Shown: positions 29,090 through 38,398, numbered from the stretch's first letter. The stretch is DNA of 64,000 nucleotides from Xylophilus sp042867185 (GCA_042867185.1 JBHZQV010000004.1:124001-188000), one strand, 5' to 3'. Translations and numbers: made by a program. The notes: generated by a model from the sequence alone, not told the origin.

Positions 29090-30157
29090 ATGTCCATGCA
29101 AACCCTTCCGCTCGGCCGCAGCGATCTCCGCGTCACCCCCATCTGCCTGGGCACCATGACCTTCGGCGAGCAGGTGGCCGAAGCGGATGCGCATGCGATC
29201 CTCGACCGGGCGCTGGAGCGCGGCGTCAACTTCATCGACACCGCCGAGATGTACGCGGTGCCGGCGCGCGAGGAGACCTACGGCGCCACCGAGAAGATCA
29301 TCGGCAACTGGTTCGCCCGCAGCCCCGGCCTGCGCCAGAAGGTGGTGCTGGCGACCAAGGTGGCCGGCCCCTCGCGCGGCATGCCCTGGGTGCGGGAGGG
29401 CACGGGCATGACCGCCGCCGACATCGCCGCATCCTGCGACGCCAGCCTGCGCCGGCTGCAGACCGACACCATCGACCTCTACCAGATCCACTGGCCCGAG
29501 CGCCATGTGCCGGCCTTCGGCAACGTGTACTACGACCCGGCCAAGGAAACCTCGGCCACCCCGATCCACGAGCAGCTGGAAGCGCTGGGCAAGCTGGTGC
29601 AGGCCGGCAAGGTGCGCGCCATCGGCCTGTCGAACGAATCGCCCTACGGCGTGCACGAGTTCGTGCGCCTGGCCGAGCAGCACGGCCTGCCGCGCGTCGC
29701 CACGGTGCAGAACCCGTACTGCCTGGTGAACCGCACGGTCGAGAACGGGCTGGACGAGACGATGCACCGGCTGGAGGTGTCGCTGCTGGCCTACTCGCCG
29801 GTCGCCTTCGGCCTGCTGACGGGCAAGTACGACAAGAGCGGCATCGGTGGTCCCGACGCACCGAAGGAGGGGCGCCTGGCGAAGTTCGAATCGATGAAGA
29901 AGCAGCGTTGGGGCCGCCCCGAGGCGCTGGAGGCCGCCCGCCGCTACAACGACCTGGCCCGCAGCCATGGCCTGACCCCCACCCGCATGGCGCTGGCCTT
30001 CTGCTACACCAAGTGGCAGGTCGCCAGCACCATCATCGGCGTGACCACGCTGGCGCAGCTCGACGAGGACATCGACGCCTGGGGCACGACCCTGTCGCCC
30101 GAGGTGCTGGCCGAGATCGACGCGATCCGCTGGGAATTGCGCGATCCGGCGCTGTAA
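29090..30157 (+). CDS. tas: NADP(H)-dependent aldo/keto reductase (Tas-like)
   Basis: The 355-residue protein resembles E. coli Tas over its full length, including LGTMTFGEQ near 20-28, DLYQIHWPER and NPYCLVNRT. The aldo/keto reductase tetrad is present: Asp50, Tyr55, Lys90 and His134. It reduces carbonyls with NADPH; Tas can suppress tyrosine auxotrophy in E. coli, but its normal substrate is unclear. The start may be 29090 (MSMQT) or 29096 (MQT). It is followed after 5 bp by ybaK, so the two are probably co-transcribed. Confidence 0.92.
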   Translation: MSMQTLPLGRSDLRVTPICLGTMTFGEQVAEADAHAILDRALERGVNFIDTAEMYAVPAREETYGATEKIIGNWFARSPGLRQKVVLATKVAGPSRGMPWVREGTGMTAADIAASCDASLRRLQTDTIDLYQIHWPERHVPAFGNVYYDPAKETSATPIHEQLEALGKLVQAGKVRAIGLSNESPYGVHEFVRLAEQHGLPRVATVQNPYCLVNRTVENGLDETMHRLEVSLLAYSPVAFGLLTGKYDKSGIGGPDAPKEGRLAKFESMKKQRWGRPEALEAARRYNDLARSHGLTPTRMALAFCYTKWQVASTIIGVTTLAQLDEDIDAWGTTLSPEVLAEIDAIRWELRDPAL

Positions 30158-30162
30158 GGACG

Positions 30163-30654
30163 ATGGCCAAGAAAGAGCATGTTTCCGAGACGCCCGCCAC
30201 GCAGATGCTGCGGGCGCGCGGCGTGGCGTTCACCGAGCACCCTTACGAATACCTGGAGCACGGCGGGGCGCAGCACAGTGCGGCGGTGCTGGGCTTCGAT
30301 CCTTTCACCGTGGTGAAGACCCTGGTGATGCAGGACCAGGACGCCAAGCCCCTGCTGGTGCTGATGCACGGCAACCGCAAGGTCTCGACCAAGAACCTGG
30401 CGCGGCAGATCGGCGCCAAATCGGTCGAGCCGTGCAGGCCCGAGGTGGCCCACCGGCACAGCGGCTACCTGGTCGGCGGCACCTCGCCCTTCGGGACCCG
30501 ACGCGCGATGCCGGTCTACATCGAGGCGACCATCCTGGCGCTGCCGCGGATCTGCATCAACGGCGGGCGGCGCGGCTACCTGGTGGGGATCGATCCGCAG
30601 GTCTGCGTGGACCTGCTGGCCGCCCGGACGGTGCAGTGCGCGCTGGCAGAATAG
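30163..30654 (+). CDS. ybaK: Cys-tRNA(Pro)/Cys-tRNA(Cys) deacylase YbaK/EbsC
   Basis: This 163-residue protein belongs to the YbaK/ProX editing family, which hydrolyses mischarged Cys-tRNA(Pro). Family features include VVKTLVMQ, LVLMHGNRKVS with the conserved Lys, and VGGTSPFGTRRAMPVYIE. Length is typical. It starts 5 bp after tas. Confidence 0.93.
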   Translation: MAKKEHVSETPATQMLRARGVAFTEHPYEYLEHGGAQHSAAVLGFDPFTVVKTLVMQDQDAKPLLVLMHGNRKVSTKNLARQIGAKSVEPCRPEVAHRHSGYLVGGTSPFGTRRAMPVYIEATILALPRICINGGRRGYLVGIDPQVCVDLLAARTVQCALAE

Positions 30655-30739
30655 CCGCCGCGCCGATCCACCATCCATCGCACCGCGCCCTCGCTGCCGC
30701 CGCGCACCGCAGGGGCCGCGGGCCACCGAGACAGCCGTG

Positions 30740-31378
30740 ATGAATTCCTACCTTCCCGCCCTGGCCGCGCTCGCGGCGTACTGCATCGGATCGCTGTCGT
30801 TCGCGGTCATCGTCAGCCGCGCGATGGGGCTGGACGACCCGCGCAGCTACGGCAGCGGCAATCCCGGCGCCACCAACGTGTTGCGGTCCGGCAGCAAGAA
30901 GGCCGCGATCGCCACGCTGCTGCTCGATGCCGCCAAGGGCTGGCTGCCGGTGGCGCTGGTGCGCCTCTACGGCGCCGAGTGGGAGCTGGGAGGCGGCACC
31001 GTGGCCCTGGTGGCGCTGGCCGCGTTCCTGGGCCACCTGTGGCCGGTGTTCTTCCGCTTCCAGGGCGGCAAGGGCGTGGCGACGGCGCTGGGCGTGCTGT
31101 ACGGCATCGACCTCTGGCTGGGCCTGGCGGTGTCCGCCACCTGGCTGGTGATCGCCTTCTTCTTCCGCTATTCGTCGCTGGCCTCGCTGGTGGCCGCGGC
31201 CTTCGCGGTCTTCTTCTACCGCTTCGGCAACGGCATCGCCTGGACCGCCGACCCCTGGATCGCCTCCGCCATCGCCGCGATGGCCGCCCTGCTGGCCTGG
31301 CGCCACCGCGAGAACGTCCGCCGCCTGGTGGCCGGCACCGAATCCCGCCTGGGCTCGAAGGCGAAGCCGAAAGCCTGA
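30740..31378 (+). CDS. plsY: Glycerol-3-phosphate acyltransferase PlsY
   Basis: This small integral membrane enzyme (212 residues) transfers acyl groups from acyl-phosphate to glycerol 3-phosphate, the first step of phospholipid synthesis. The PlsY signatures GSGNPGATNVLR (about 37-48) and HLWPVFFRFQGGKGVAT (about 98-114) are present, with about five membrane helices. I prefer the ATG at 30740 over the GTG one codon earlier. It is 85 bp after ybaK on the same strand. Confidence 0.95.
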   Translation: MNSYLPALAALAAYCIGSLSFAVIVSRAMGLDDPRSYGSGNPGATNVLRSGSKKAAIATLLLDAAKGWLPVALVRLYGAEWELGGGTVALVALAAFLGHLWPVFFRFQGGKGVATALGVLYGIDLWLGLAVSATWLVIAFFFRYSSLASLVAAAFAVFFYRFGNGIAWTADPWIASAIAAMAALLAWRHRENVRRLVAGTESRLGSKAKPKA

Positions 31379-31519
31379 TGCAGCGCCATCAACCGCGCCC
31401 GCGCAACGCGGGCACGGTTGTTACTACCAGGGATGCCGTGGAACCGGCTTCGCCGGGCCACCGGTATCGCCCCCGGAAGGGGGTGGGCGAAGACACGCAG
31501 TGCGGAGCCTGGGGGCGAG

Positions 31520-32524
31520 CTAAGTCACCACCTGCTGTTCTGTCCACGAGGCGATCTGGCGGCTGGCCTGCACGCCCACCTGCAGCACCAGCCGGTGGTC
31601 CAGCGGTGGTACCTGGTCGTGCGACAGGGCCGAGCGGATCCGCGGCGCGCCCGAGGCCAGCCGGTGCAGCCGCGGTCGGCGCAGCGGCTGCTTCTGCGCA
31701 TCGAGCATGACCGCCACCACCGGCTTGTTGGCGACCGGGCTGCGGCGCACCACGACCGCGGTCTCGCCGCTGGTCAGGTCGACGAAGGTGCCGGGCGGGC
31801 AGAGACCCACCGCCCGCACCAGCGCGTAGCCCACCTCGTCGCGGTAGTCGTCGCGGCCACCCAGGACGGCACGTACCGAGTCGAGCGCGGTGCGGCCGGT
31901 ACGGGAGCTGCGCGGGCTGATCATGGCGGCGTAGCGGTCGATGGTGTGCAGCACATGCGCCAGGCGCGCGGCCGGCGCCATGTCGACCAGCGTGGCGCGG
32001 GCGTTGTCGGCGCCGTGGTGGCAGCGCACCACCTCCAGCCAGACGGCATCCTCCACCCCCAGGCGGGTGAGCATCGCCTCGCCGTCGGTCGCGTGGTGGC
32101 GGATCACCTGGCGCTGCTGGGTGCTGGGCCGCTCCTTCTGCGAGGACAGGCGGTTCTGCACGTCGGTCATCGCCACGTTCATCGTCATCGCGGCGTGGAC
32201 CAGCGTGTCGCGCTCGGCCCGGGGCAGTGCCAATTCATCGGCCACGATGTGGCAGAGCGCCGCGCAGACCAGCGCGTGCGAGGCGCTGTAGCCCACCGAA
32301 GAGGTCGAGGCCAACTGGAACAGCAGGTAGAGCGCCGTGTCCACGTCCTGCAGCACCAGCGCCTGCATCCAGCGGTCGTACTGCAGCACCTTCTGCGGGA
32401 AATCCTGCACGTTGAGCGGCCGCGTCAGGATGATCGACAGGCCCGACTCCAGGTCCGACCACAGGCTCAGCAGGTCTTCCGACCCATGGTCGGTGGCGGC
32501 TGGCAGGGACGTGGGATGGGGCAT
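31520..32524 (-). CDS. Degenerate HD-GYP-like protein
   Basis: The 334-residue protein aligns by eye with HD-GYP c-di-GMP phosphodiesterases, but the catalytic motifs have decayed. The first His is kept in SASHALV. The usual LHDIG is replaced by TMNVAMT, HPxxG by HATDGEAML, and HHExxDGxGYP by HHGADNARAT. The downstream region ending in GLCPPGTFVDLTSGE matches the typical C-terminal part of the family. It is therefore unlikely to hydrolyse c-di-GMP and may sense or bind instead (inference). It lies immediately downstream of yajQ on the same strand, 78 bp apart. Confidence 0.75.
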   Translation of the reverse strand: MPHPTSLPAATDHGSEDLLSLWSDLESGLSIILTRPLNVQDFPQKVLQYDRWMQALVLQDVDTALYLLFQLASTSSVGYSASHALVCAALCHIVADELALPRAERDTLVHAAMTMNVAMTDVQNRLSSQKERPSTQQRQVIRHHATDGEAMLTRLGVEDAVWLEVVRCHHGADNARATLVDMAPAARLAHVLHTIDRYAAMISPRSSRTGRTALDSVRAVLGGRDDYRDEVGYALVRAVGLCPPGTFVDLTSGETAVVVRRSPVANKPVVAVMLDAQKQPLRRPRLHRLASGAPRIRSALSHDQVPPLDHRLVLQVGVQASRQIASWTEQQVVT

Positions 32525-32602
32525 GGTCGGCGGCAGACGGATAACGGCGTGCGGACGGGCGCGGCGCGGTTCGGCAGTTCGGGGTTGGAAGGGGACGCCG
32601 CG

Positions 32603-33088
32603 CTAGTCGCGGAAGTTGTTGAAGCTGATCGGGATGTCGACCACTTCTTTTTTCAGCAGGGCCATGGCCGCCTGCAGGTCGTCGCGCTTGGCGCCGGTGA
32701 CGCGCACCGCGTCGCCCTGGATCGCCGCCTGCACCTTCATCTTGCTGTCCTTGATGGTGCGCTGGATCTTCTTGGCCAGCTCGGCCTCGATCCCGTTGCG
32801 GACCTTGATCACCTGCTTGACCTTGTCGCCGCCGATCTTCTCGACCTTGCCGATGTCCAGAAAACGCACGTCGACGTTGCGCTTGGTGAGCTTGTTGCGC
32901 AGGATGTCCTCGACCTGAGTGAGCTGGAATTCGGCATCGCCGAACATCGTGATGTCCTTGTCCTTCAGCTCGATGGCGGCCGAGGTTCCCTTGAAATCGA
33001 AGCGGGTGACGATTTCCTTGGTCGTGTTGTCGACCGCGTTGCGGACCTCCGGCAGATCGGCTTCGCAAACGGTATCGAAAGAAGGCAT
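32603..33088 (-). CDS. yajQ: YajQ family nucleotide-binding protein
   Basis: This 161-residue protein is a full-length YajQ, with MPSFD at the start, FDFKGTSA, and repeated ferredoxin-like folds. YajQ proteins bind nucleotides, and some, such as the Xanthomonas member, bind c-di-GMP and influence transcription. The ATG at 33088 is the family's usual start. It is followed on the same strand by the degenerate HD-GYP gene. Confidence 0.95.
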   Translation of the reverse strand: MPSFDTVCEADLPEVRNAVDNTTKEIVTRFDFKGTSAAIELKDKDITMFGDAEFQLTQVEDILRNKLTKRNVDVRFLDIGKVEKIGGDKVKQVIKVRNGIEAELAKKIQRTIKDSKMKVQAAIQGDAVRVTGAKRDDLQAAMALLKKEVVDIPISFNNFRD

Positions 33089-33183
33089 GTCGGAACTCCA
33101 GGCGTGAACGTAGAAACAACGCTCCATGTTATGCCAAAGCCCGGCCCCTCCCGCGTCGGAAAACACGCTGTCGCCGCCGCCGG

Positions 33184-33873
33184 TCAGTAGCGCTTGTCGA
33201 GCACCATCTGGTCGTTGGTACGGGTCATCTGGAACCGGTTGAGGTAGCTGTTGCCCAGCAGCACGTAGGGCATCGGCTGCGGCGTGACGAAGGCCTCGAC
33301 GTCGTAGATCTCCACGTCGCCCACCCGCACCTGCGCCAGCCGGGTGCGCCAGCCCTGCACGTTGCCGTTGGCGGTGCGCATCTGCACCGGTTCGCCGTCC
33401 TTGAAGCGCAGGCCGATGCGCTCGGCCTCTTCCTGCGACAGGCCGATGCCGCTGGCGCCGGTATCGACCATGAACTGGGTCACCTGGCCGTTGATGCTGC
33501 CCTGCGGCATGAAGTGGCCGCGGCTGTCGCTCACCATCACGATCCGGCGGCCGCCGCCCGCCGGCGTCGCGGCGCCCACCAGCGCAGGCGTGCCGCCCAG
33601 GACCAGCGTCGCCCGGGCGCCGCCCACCTCCACCACCGCGTCGTTCCGGGTCACCGACACCAGCCGCACGCCGCGGGCCGAATCGCCAGGGGCCAGGGCG
33701 CGGGTTTCGCCGTCGATCACCAGCAGCGCCTTGGCACCCAGCACGCCGGCCAGCGCCACCGCGGGCGCGGCCTGCACCGCCGGGCCGGCAACGCACAGGG
33801 CCGATGCCAGCAGCGCGCCGTGCAGCAGGCGGCGCGGGCGGTGGGCGGCGGTGCCGTGCGGTGCGAGAGGCAT
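33184..33873 (-). CDS. Periplasmic retropepsin-like aspartic protease
   Basis: The 229-residue protein has a signal peptide (to about residue 36, VQA-AP) and a retropepsin-like clan AA domain with catalytic FMVDTGASGIGL, plus MPYVLLGNSYLNRF near the end, as in the TIGR02281 family. It probably acts as a dimer in the periplasm; the substrate is unknown. I chose the ATG at 33873 since it begins a standard signal peptide. It is divergent from murB, whose start is only 22 bp away. Confidence 0.88.
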   Translation of the reverse strand: MPLAPHGTAAHRPRRLLHGALLASALCVAGPAVQAAPAVALAGVLGAKALLVIDGETRALAPGDSARGVRLVSVTRNDAVVEVGGARATLVLGGTPALVGAATPAGGGRRIVMVSDSRGHFMPQGSINGQVTQFMVDTGASGIGLSQEEAERIGLRFKDGEPVQMRTANGNVQGWRTRLAQVRVGDVEIYDVEAFVTPQPMPYVLLGNSYLNRFQMTRTNDQMVLDKRY

Positions 33874-33895
33874 GGGGAAGACCCGAGGTGAGAAA

Positions 33896-34963
33896 ATGCC
33901 GCGGATGTTAGTCGAGAACAACGTCGCACTGCGGCCCTACAACACCTTCGGCATCGTCGCCCGCGCCCACCGCCTGGTGCGGATCACCGGCGAAGACGAT
34001 GTCCATGCCCTGCTGGCCGACCCCGCGCTGGCCGCAGCGCCCAAGTTCGTCCTGGGCGGCGGCAGCAACATCGTGCTGACCGGCGACGTGCGGCCGCTGG
34101 TGCTGAAGGTGGAGGTGCCCGGCCGCCGGGTGGTCGAGGCCGCCGAGCGGCACTGGATCGTCGAGGCCGGCGCCGGAGAGGGCTGGCACGACATCGTCGC
34201 CTGGACCGTGTCGCAGGGCATCCCCGGCCTGGAGAACCTGGCGCTGATCCCCGGCACCGTCGGCGCGTCGCCGGTGCAGAACATCGGTGCCTACGGGGTC
34301 GAGCTGCAGGACCGCTTCCATTCGCTGGACGCGATCGACCTGCAGACCGGCCGCCTGTTCACCCTGCATGCGGCGCAGTGCGGCTTCGGCTACCGCGATT
34401 CGATCTTCAAGCACGCCGCCGCCGGCCCGCACGGCCTGGGGCTGGCGGGCCGGGCGCTGATCCTGCGGGTGCGATTCCTGCTGCCGCGGCCCTGGAAGCC
34501 CGAGCTGGGCTACCTGGAGCTGGAGTGCCGCCGCGCCGAGGCCGGCGTGGACGCTCCCACGCCCCAGCAGATCTTCGACTGGATCTGCGAGATCCGCCGC
34601 GCCAAGCTGCCCGACCCGAAGGTGGTCGGCAACGCCGGCAGTTTTTTCAAGAACCCCACCGTCTCCCCCGACCAGTGCGCCGACATCATCGCCCGCGAGC
34701 CGAAGATCGTGCACTACCCGATGCCCGACGGTTCGATCAAGCTGGCGGCGGGCTGGCTGATCGACGCCTGCGGCTGGAAGGGCAAGGCGGTCGGGCACGC
34801 CGCGGTGTACGAGAAGCAGGCGCTGGTACTGGTGAACCCCGGGGTGGCCGACCCGGCGACTTGTGCGACGGGCGGGGAGGTGATGACGCTGGCGAAAGCC
34901 ATCCAGACCAGCGTGTACGAGCGGTTCGGGATCTTGCTGGAGCCGGAGCCGGTGGTGGTGTGA
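33896..34963 (+). CDS. murB: UDP-N-acetylenolpyruvoylglucosamine reductase
   Basis: MurB reduces UDP-GlcNAc-enolpyruvate with NADPH and FAD, yielding UDP-MurNAc for peptidoglycan. The 355-residue protein has the FAD-binding region KFVLGGGSNIVL, GTVGASPVQNIGAYG, the active-site GSFFKNP and the C-terminal Glu in GILLEPE. A GAGGTGA ribosome site at 33884-33890 favours the ATG at 33896 over that at 33905. Length fits type I MurB. It is followed by a terminator and a repeat copy. Confidence 0.95.
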   Translation: MPRMLVENNVALRPYNTFGIVARAHRLVRITGEDDVHALLADPALAAAPKFVLGGGSNIVLTGDVRPLVLKVEVPGRRVVEAAERHWIVEAGAGEGWHDIVAWTVSQGIPGLENLALIPGTVGASPVQNIGAYGVELQDRFHSLDAIDLQTGRLFTLHAAQCGFGYRDSIFKHAAAGPHGLGLAGRALILRVRFLLPRPWKPELGYLELECRRAEAGVDAPTPQQIFDWICEIRRAKLPDPKVVGNAGSFFKNPTVSPDQCADIIAREPKIVHYPMPDGSIKLAAGWLIDACGWKGKAVGHAAVYEKQALVLVNPGVADPATCATGGEVMTLAKAIQTSVYERFGILLEPEPVVV

Positions 34964-35022
34964 GGCGGACGGTCGAACCCCGGCCCGGGGTTTGCGTGGA
35001 AGCTTCGTCGCAAAAGCGAAAC

Positions 35023-35043
35023 GGCCACCGCGAGGTGGCCTTT
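35023..35043 (+). terminator. Terminator after murB
   Basis: A 7-bp GC-rich stem, GGCCACC/GGTGGCC with a GCGA loop, is followed by TTT. It lies 60 bp after the murB stop. Confidence 0.65.
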
Positions 35044-35068
35044 CCGCGGGAACGCCGAAACCGCCTGA

Positions 35069-35124
35069 TGCTATTTATTCGATAGCTATAGGCCGGTTTC
35101 CGGTGCCGGCCCCGGCTACTTTTC
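35069..35124 (+). repeat. Dispersed palindromic repeat, copy 5
   Basis: GCTAT-N7-ATAGC followed by GGCCGG and GCCGGC separated by 8 bases. It lies between the convergent ends of murB and argG. Immediately after it, TACTTTTC and GAAAAGTA form a second small hairpin. Confidence 0.82.
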
Positions 35125-35151
35125 CTTTGAAAAGTACCGGTGCGGTAGCTG

Positions 35152-36498
35152 CTAGTCCCTCGGGGTCTTTTCGTCCGTCAACTGCGGCAGCGCCGTGCCA
35201 CCGCCCACCGTCAGCAGCCCGGCCTTGGTGTAGATCGCCAGCTTGTCCCGCGTGTCCACGATGTCCAGATTGCGCATGGTCAACTGGCCGATCCGATCTG
35301 CAGGTGAGAACGGGGCGTCTTCCACCTTTTCCATCGACAGGCGCTCGGGCTTGTAGGTCAGGTTGGACGAGACAGTGTTCAGGATCGAGTAGTCGTTGCC
35401 GCGGCGCAGCTCGACCGTCACCTCGCCGGTGACGGCGCGGGCCACCCAGCGCTGGGCGGTTTCGCGCAGCATGATGGCCTGGGGGTCGAACCAGCGGCCC
35501 TGGTAGAGCAGGCGGCCGAGCTTCTTGCCGTTGTCGCGGTACTGCTCGATCGTGTCCTCGTTGTGGATGCCGGTGACCAGCCGCTCGTAGGCGATGAACA
35601 GCAGCGCCAGGCCGGGCGCCTCGTAGATGCCGCGGCTCTTGGCCTCGATGATGCGGTTCTCGATCTGGTCGCTCATGCCCAGCCCATGGCGGCCGCCGAT
35701 GCGGTTGGCTTCCAGGATCAATTCCACAAGGTCGGGGTATTCCTTGCCGTTCAGGGCGACGGGGCGGCCTTCCTCGAAGCGAACCGTCACTTCTTCACGC
35801 TTGACCGCGACGTCGTCCTTCCAGAAGGCCACGCCCATGATCGGGTTGACGATCTTCATGCCGGTGGAGAGGTGCTCCAGGTCTTTGGCCTCGTGCGTCG
35901 CGCCCAGCATGTTGCTGTCGGTGCTGTAGGCCTTCTCGGCACTCATCTTGTAGCCGAAGCCGGCCTTGGTCATGAACGCCGACATCTCGGCCCGGCCGCC
36001 CAGCTCGTCGATGAAGGTCTGGTCGAGCCAGGGCTTGTAGATCTTGAGCGCCGGGTTGGTCAGCAGGCCGTAGCGGTAGAAGCGCTCGATGTCGTTGCCC
36101 TTGAAGGTGCTGCCGTCGCCCCAGATGTGGACGTCGTCTTCCTTCATGGCGGCCACCAGCATGGTGCCGGTCACCGCGCGGCCCAGCGGCGTGGTGTTGA
36201 AGTAGGTCGCGCCGGCGGTCGAGATGTGGAAGGCGCCGGCCTGCAGGGCGGCGATGCCTTCGGTGGCCAGCTGCTGGCGGCAGTCGATCAGGCGGGCCAG
36301 CTGCGCGCCGTACTCCATCGCCTTGCGCGGAATCTCGTCGTAGTCGGGCTCGTCGGGCTGGCCCAGGTTGGCGGTGTAGGCGTAGGGCAGGGCGCCCTTG
36401 TTCTTCATCCAGTGCAGCGCGGCGCTGGTGTCGAGGCCGCCCGAGAAGGCGATGCCGACCTTCTGGCCGGCGGGAACGTGTTGGAGGATGGTGGACAT
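35152..36498 (-). CDS. argG: Argininosuccinate synthase (long type)
   Basis: ArgG condenses citrulline and aspartate with ATP in arginine synthesis. The 448-residue protein is of the long E. coli-like type, with the nucleotide loop AFSGGLDTSAALHW near 17-30, STDSNMLGATHEAKDLE and GKEYPDLVELILEANRIGGR. The ATG at 36498 (MSTILQHVP) is the normal start. It lies 8 bp downstream of ppnP on the same strand. Confidence 0.97.
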   Translation of the reverse strand: MSTILQHVPAGQKVGIAFSGGLDTSAALHWMKNKGALPYAYTANLGQPDEPDYDEIPRKAMEYGAQLARLIDCRQQLATEGIAALQAGAFHISTAGATYFNTTPLGRAVTGTMLVAAMKEDDVHIWGDGSTFKGNDIERFYRYGLLTNPALKIYKPWLDQTFIDELGGRAEMSAFMTKAGFGYKMSAEKAYSTDSNMLGATHEAKDLEHLSTGMKIVNPIMGVAFWKDDVAVKREEVTVRFEEGRPVALNGKEYPDLVELILEANRIGGRHGLGMSDQIENRIIEAKSRGIYEAPGLALLFIAYERLVTGIHNEDTIEQYRDNGKKLGRLLYQGRWFDPQAIMLRETAQRWVARAVTGEVTVELRRGNDYSILNTVSSNLTYKPERLSMEKVEDAPFSPADRIGQLTMRNLDIVDTRDKLAIYTKAGLLTVGGGTALPQLTDEKTPRD

Positions 36499-36506
36499 GG
36501 AAGTGC

Positions 36507-36824
36507 TCAACCGAAGTGGCAGATGTAGTGGTAGGGCTCGGTCACCCGGATGTCGAAGCTGGAGTTGCCCGGCACGCTGAACGTCTCGCCGGGGCCGGAG
36601 CGCTTCCAGTCGCCGGTGCCGGCCAGCTTGTATTCGCAGCCGCCGGCCACGCATTCCATGATCTCGGGCGCACCGGTGTTGAAGGTCAGCTCGGCCGGCA
36701 GCACCACGCCCACCGATTTCTTGCTGCCGTCGGCCAGGGTAATCCCGTGGCTCACGCACTTGCCGTCGAAGTAGACGCTGGCCTGGGTGTTGACGGAGAC
36801 GCCGTCGAAGATTTTGGTGGTCAT
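36507..36824 (-). CDS. ppnP: Pyrimidine/purine nucleoside phosphorylase PpnP
   Basis: The 105-residue cupin-like protein matches YaiE/DUF1255, shown in E. coli to be a broad nucleoside phosphorylase. Conserved stretches include KCVSHGITLADG, GVVLPAELTFNTG and EIMECVAGGCEYKL. It sits 8 bp upstream of argG on the same strand. Confidence 0.93.
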   Translation of the reverse strand: MTTKIFDGVSVNTQASVYFDGKCVSHGITLADGSKKSVGVVLPAELTFNTGAPEIMECVAGGCEYKLAGTGDWKRSGPGETFSVPGNSSFDIRVTEPYHYICHFG

Positions 36825-36968
36825 GGAACTGCTGCTTTCCGCAAGAGGGGCTGCGAGGAACGAACCGGCGATTTTAGGCGTGTCGCCCGCGCCACTCGGG
36901 GCCGCCGCATCCATCTGCATCCGATTGCGGAACGACCGCGTAAGGAATGCATCGGCCACAATTGCAGG

Positions 36969-37553
36969 ATGCCTGCAGAACACCCCGACCAAACCCTGAT
37001 CGACCTTATGCAGCGCATCTCGACCCACGACCACGACGCCGCCGCTGCGCTGCGCGAACTGTACGACGCCACCTCGGCGCGCCTCTACGGCGTGGCCCTG
37101 CGGGTGACGGGCAACAGGAACTGGGCCGAAGATGTGCTGCAGGAGGCCTTCCTCAATATCTGGCGCATCGCCGGCGACTACCGGGTCAGCCTGAGTCCGC
37201 CGATGGCGTGGATGGGCGTGATCGTGCGCAGCCGTGCACTCGATTTTCTGCGGCGCCGCACCAGCGAGCGGGCCGACCACGGGGTGGAGCTCGACGACTA
37301 CATCCAGGACACGGTGGCCGGCGACGGCACCAATCCGGCCGATGCGGCGGAGCTGAGCGAGCAGGCCTTCGCCCTGCGCCAGTGCCTGTCGCGGCTCGAG
37401 GCCAAGCAGCGCGAGGTGGTCAGCCTGGCCTATATGCGCGACCTGAGCCACGGCGAGCTGTCTGCGCAATTGAAGTTACCCCTGGGCACCGTCAAGACCT
37501 GGATCCGCCGGGGCTTGGAGCAACTGCGCCAGTGCATGGCGAGGCACGCATGA
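36969..37553 (+). CDS. ECF RNA polymerase sigma factor
   Basis: The 194-residue protein has sigma region 2 (about 25-95, with NWAEDVLQEAFLNIWR and DFLRRR) and region 4 (about 130-185, with LSHGELSAQLKLPLGTVKTWIRRGL). This is the SigK-like ECF group. The next gene encodes its likely anti-sigma factor, and the two overlap by 4 bp (ATGA), showing translational coupling. The ATG at 36969 precedes the conserved region; one at 37008 is an alternative. The inducing stress is not evident. It is divergent from ppnP. Confidence 0.92.
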   Translation: MPAEHPDQTLIDLMQRISTHDHDAAAALRELYDATSARLYGVALRVTGNRNWAEDVLQEAFLNIWRIAGDYRVSLSPPMAWMGVIVRSRALDFLRRRTSERADHGVELDDYIQDTVAGDGTNPADAAELSEQAFALRQCLSRLEAKQREVVSLAYMRDLSHGELSAQLKLPLGTVKTWIRRGLEQLRQCMARHA

Positions 37554-38395
37554 ACCTCCGCAAAAATCCCGATCTGCTCGACCAACTGGCGGCCAGCCAC
37601 GCGCTGGGCACCCTGCGCGGTGGTGCGCGCCGCCGCTTCGAGACGATGGCCCGAGAGAATGCCGAGATCCGGGCCCGCGCCCTGGTCTGGCAGGAATGCT
37701 TCGGCGCGATGACCGAGCTGCTGCCGGCCGACCGGCCGAGCGCCAATGTCTGGAAGCGGATCGAGATCCAGCTGAATTCGGTCCGGCAGCAGGCGGCCGC
37801 GGCCACCAGCTCGATCTCCGCGGGGCTGGTCGAGCAGCTGCGCCGCGCGCTGAGCCTCTGGCGCAGCGCGGCCATGGCCGGCGGCCTGGCCGCAGCGGCG
37901 GCGGTGCTGGTCGCGGTACGGCTCGACGGACAGGTGGAGCAGCAGGGCACGGCGCTGGCGCAGGCCCGTACGCAAGAGGCGACCCTGACGGCGCAGCTGC
38001 AGCAGACGTCGACCCGGTTGCAGCAGACGTCTGTGCAGCTGCAGCAATCCGCCAACCTGGAATACGTGGCGGTGCTGCAGGACGATACGGCAGCGGCCTC
38101 GGTCCTGGTGACTTTCGACCCGGTCAAGCGCCAGCTGACGATGAAGCGGGTGGGCGGCTACCAGGAAGCACCCGACAAATCGCTGCAGCTCTGGGCGCTG
38201 CCGCCGTCCGGCGGGCCCCAGTCGCTCGGCGTGATGGGCCCCGACCGGATGATGCAGGTCAGCGCCGCAGCCGGCCAGGTGGCCGATGTGCCGGCCCTCG
38301 CGATCAGCCTGGAGCCCAAGGGCGGCGTGCCGGCCGGCAGCGGACCGACCGGGCCGATCCTGTTCAAAGGACCGCTGTTGAAGACGACGCTCTAG
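37550..38395 (+). CDS. RskA-like anti-sigma factor
   Basis: The 281-residue protein has an N-terminal sigma-binding domain (about 1-75), one membrane helix (about 108-125), a periplasmic Gln/Thr-rich coiled segment (LQQTSTRLQQTSVQLQQS), and an RskA-type C-terminal domain with YQEAPDKSLQLWALP. It would hold the ECF sigma factor at the inner membrane until released, probably by regulated proteolysis. It overlaps the sigma gene by 4 bp. The first domain lacks an obvious zinc-binding HxxxCxxC motif. Confidence 0.92.
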   Translation: MNLRKNPDLLDQLAASHALGTLRGGARRRFETMARENAEIRARALVWQECFGAMTELLPADRPSANVWKRIEIQLNSVRQQAAAATSSISAGLVEQLRRALSLWRSAAMAGGLAAAAAVLVAVRLDGQVEQQGTALAQARTQEATLTAQLQQTSTRLQQTSVQLQQSANLEYVAVLQDDTAAASVLVTFDPVKRQLTMKRVGGYQEAPDKSLQLWALPPSGGPQSLGVMGPDRMMQVSAAAGQVADVPALAISLEPKGGVPAGSGPTGPILFKGPLLKTTL

Positions 38396-38398
38396 GTG

